Origin: Lepidostoma basale
Taxonomy: Eukaryota > Arthropoda > Insecta > Trichoptera > Lepidostomatidae
DNA: 64,000 bases
Assembly (NCBI GenBank): GCA_022606425.2
Contig: JAHDVF020000240.1
Coordinates: forward strand, 4,177,501 to 4,241,500
Reading direction: 5' to 3'
Made by a program: the position numbers and the translations under genes. The first letter of the stretch is position 1, and each line of letters begins with the position of its first letter. This document shows, piece after piece, positions 63,796 through 64,000 of this stretch. Below the pieces are notes generated by a model that was given only the letters and a program-made list of their open reading frames with translations, did no database searches and was not told the DNA's origin.

Positions 63796-64000
63796 GCCCT
63801 ACCTATTTAAACGTATGTGATACGTTCACATTGACTGTACCATTCTACGATATCCCGTATCACGTACGGGCTTGAGAAAAAGCAATGTACTAGAATGTAC
63901 AAAGTTTTAGGGATACGCGCGTGTGCCATCAAAACTTGAGCACAAGTCTTCATTAATATGATAGTTTTACAAGGGGCAGGCCAAGTGTACGGCCAAGTAT
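63796..64000 (+). repeat. Rep-W dispersed repeat, upstream of EHBP1, runs off the window
   Basis: Starts TTAACCGCCCTACCTATTTA and matches 49374-49580. The TTAA start suggests a piggyBac-type miniature element, but the other end is outside. Confidence 0.7.

Overview
The window is eukaryotic nuclear DNA from an arthropod, almost certainly an insect. It is AT-rich, its genes are split into many small exons with GT-AG introns, and the DNA between exons is almost entirely decayed transposable elements: RTE-like and jockey-like LINEs, tRNA-derived SINEs, mariner, pogo/Tigger and piggyBac derivatives, and one candidate solo LTR. The element mixture would fit a moth, butterfly or related order, but the order cannot be fixed from sequence alone.

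Two host genes are present. (1) On the + strand, positions 1190-7261 hold the last three exons of a C2H2 zinc-finger gene whose 5' part lies before the window. (2) On the - strand, positions 63502-23647 hold a complete 22-exon gene for EHBP1 (EH-domain-binding protein 1). I joined all exons by splice sites and reading phase. They give 3261 nt, 1086 residues, with an N-terminal C2-type domain, a calponin-homology domain, a C-terminal bMERB (Rab-binding) domain and a terminal CSIQ prenylation box. The start Met has an in-frame upstream stop, and a poly(A) signal follows the stop codon. The gene links Rab GTPases and membranes to actin and endocytic traffic.

Layout: 1-7.4 kb zinc-finger gene with LINE debris in its introns; 7.4-23.5 kb intergenic, all repeats (LINE 3' ends, mariner and piggyBac derivatives, tRNA-SINE, inverted-repeat elements); 23.6-63.5 kb EHBP1, with introns packed with elements that come within a few bases of several splice sites; 63.5-64 kb 5' UTR and a repeat.

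The most interesting non-gene signal is a set of short inverted-repeat elements. Their centres carry the pattern TGATRA / stem II / GAAA / short palindrome / UH, which is the architecture of minimal type I hammerhead ribozymes known from Penelope-like elements. One copy (59735-59832) keeps the full core consensus on the - strand and a near-perfect second core head to head on the + strand. Other notable items are a 536-bp non-autonomous element that shares the 3' tail of the resident RTE LINE, internally deleted DNA transposons that keep only DNA-binding or N-terminal parts, and a 1.1-kb 15-bp minisatellite that creates large false ORFs. I found no bacterial-type system, no CRISPR and no virus.
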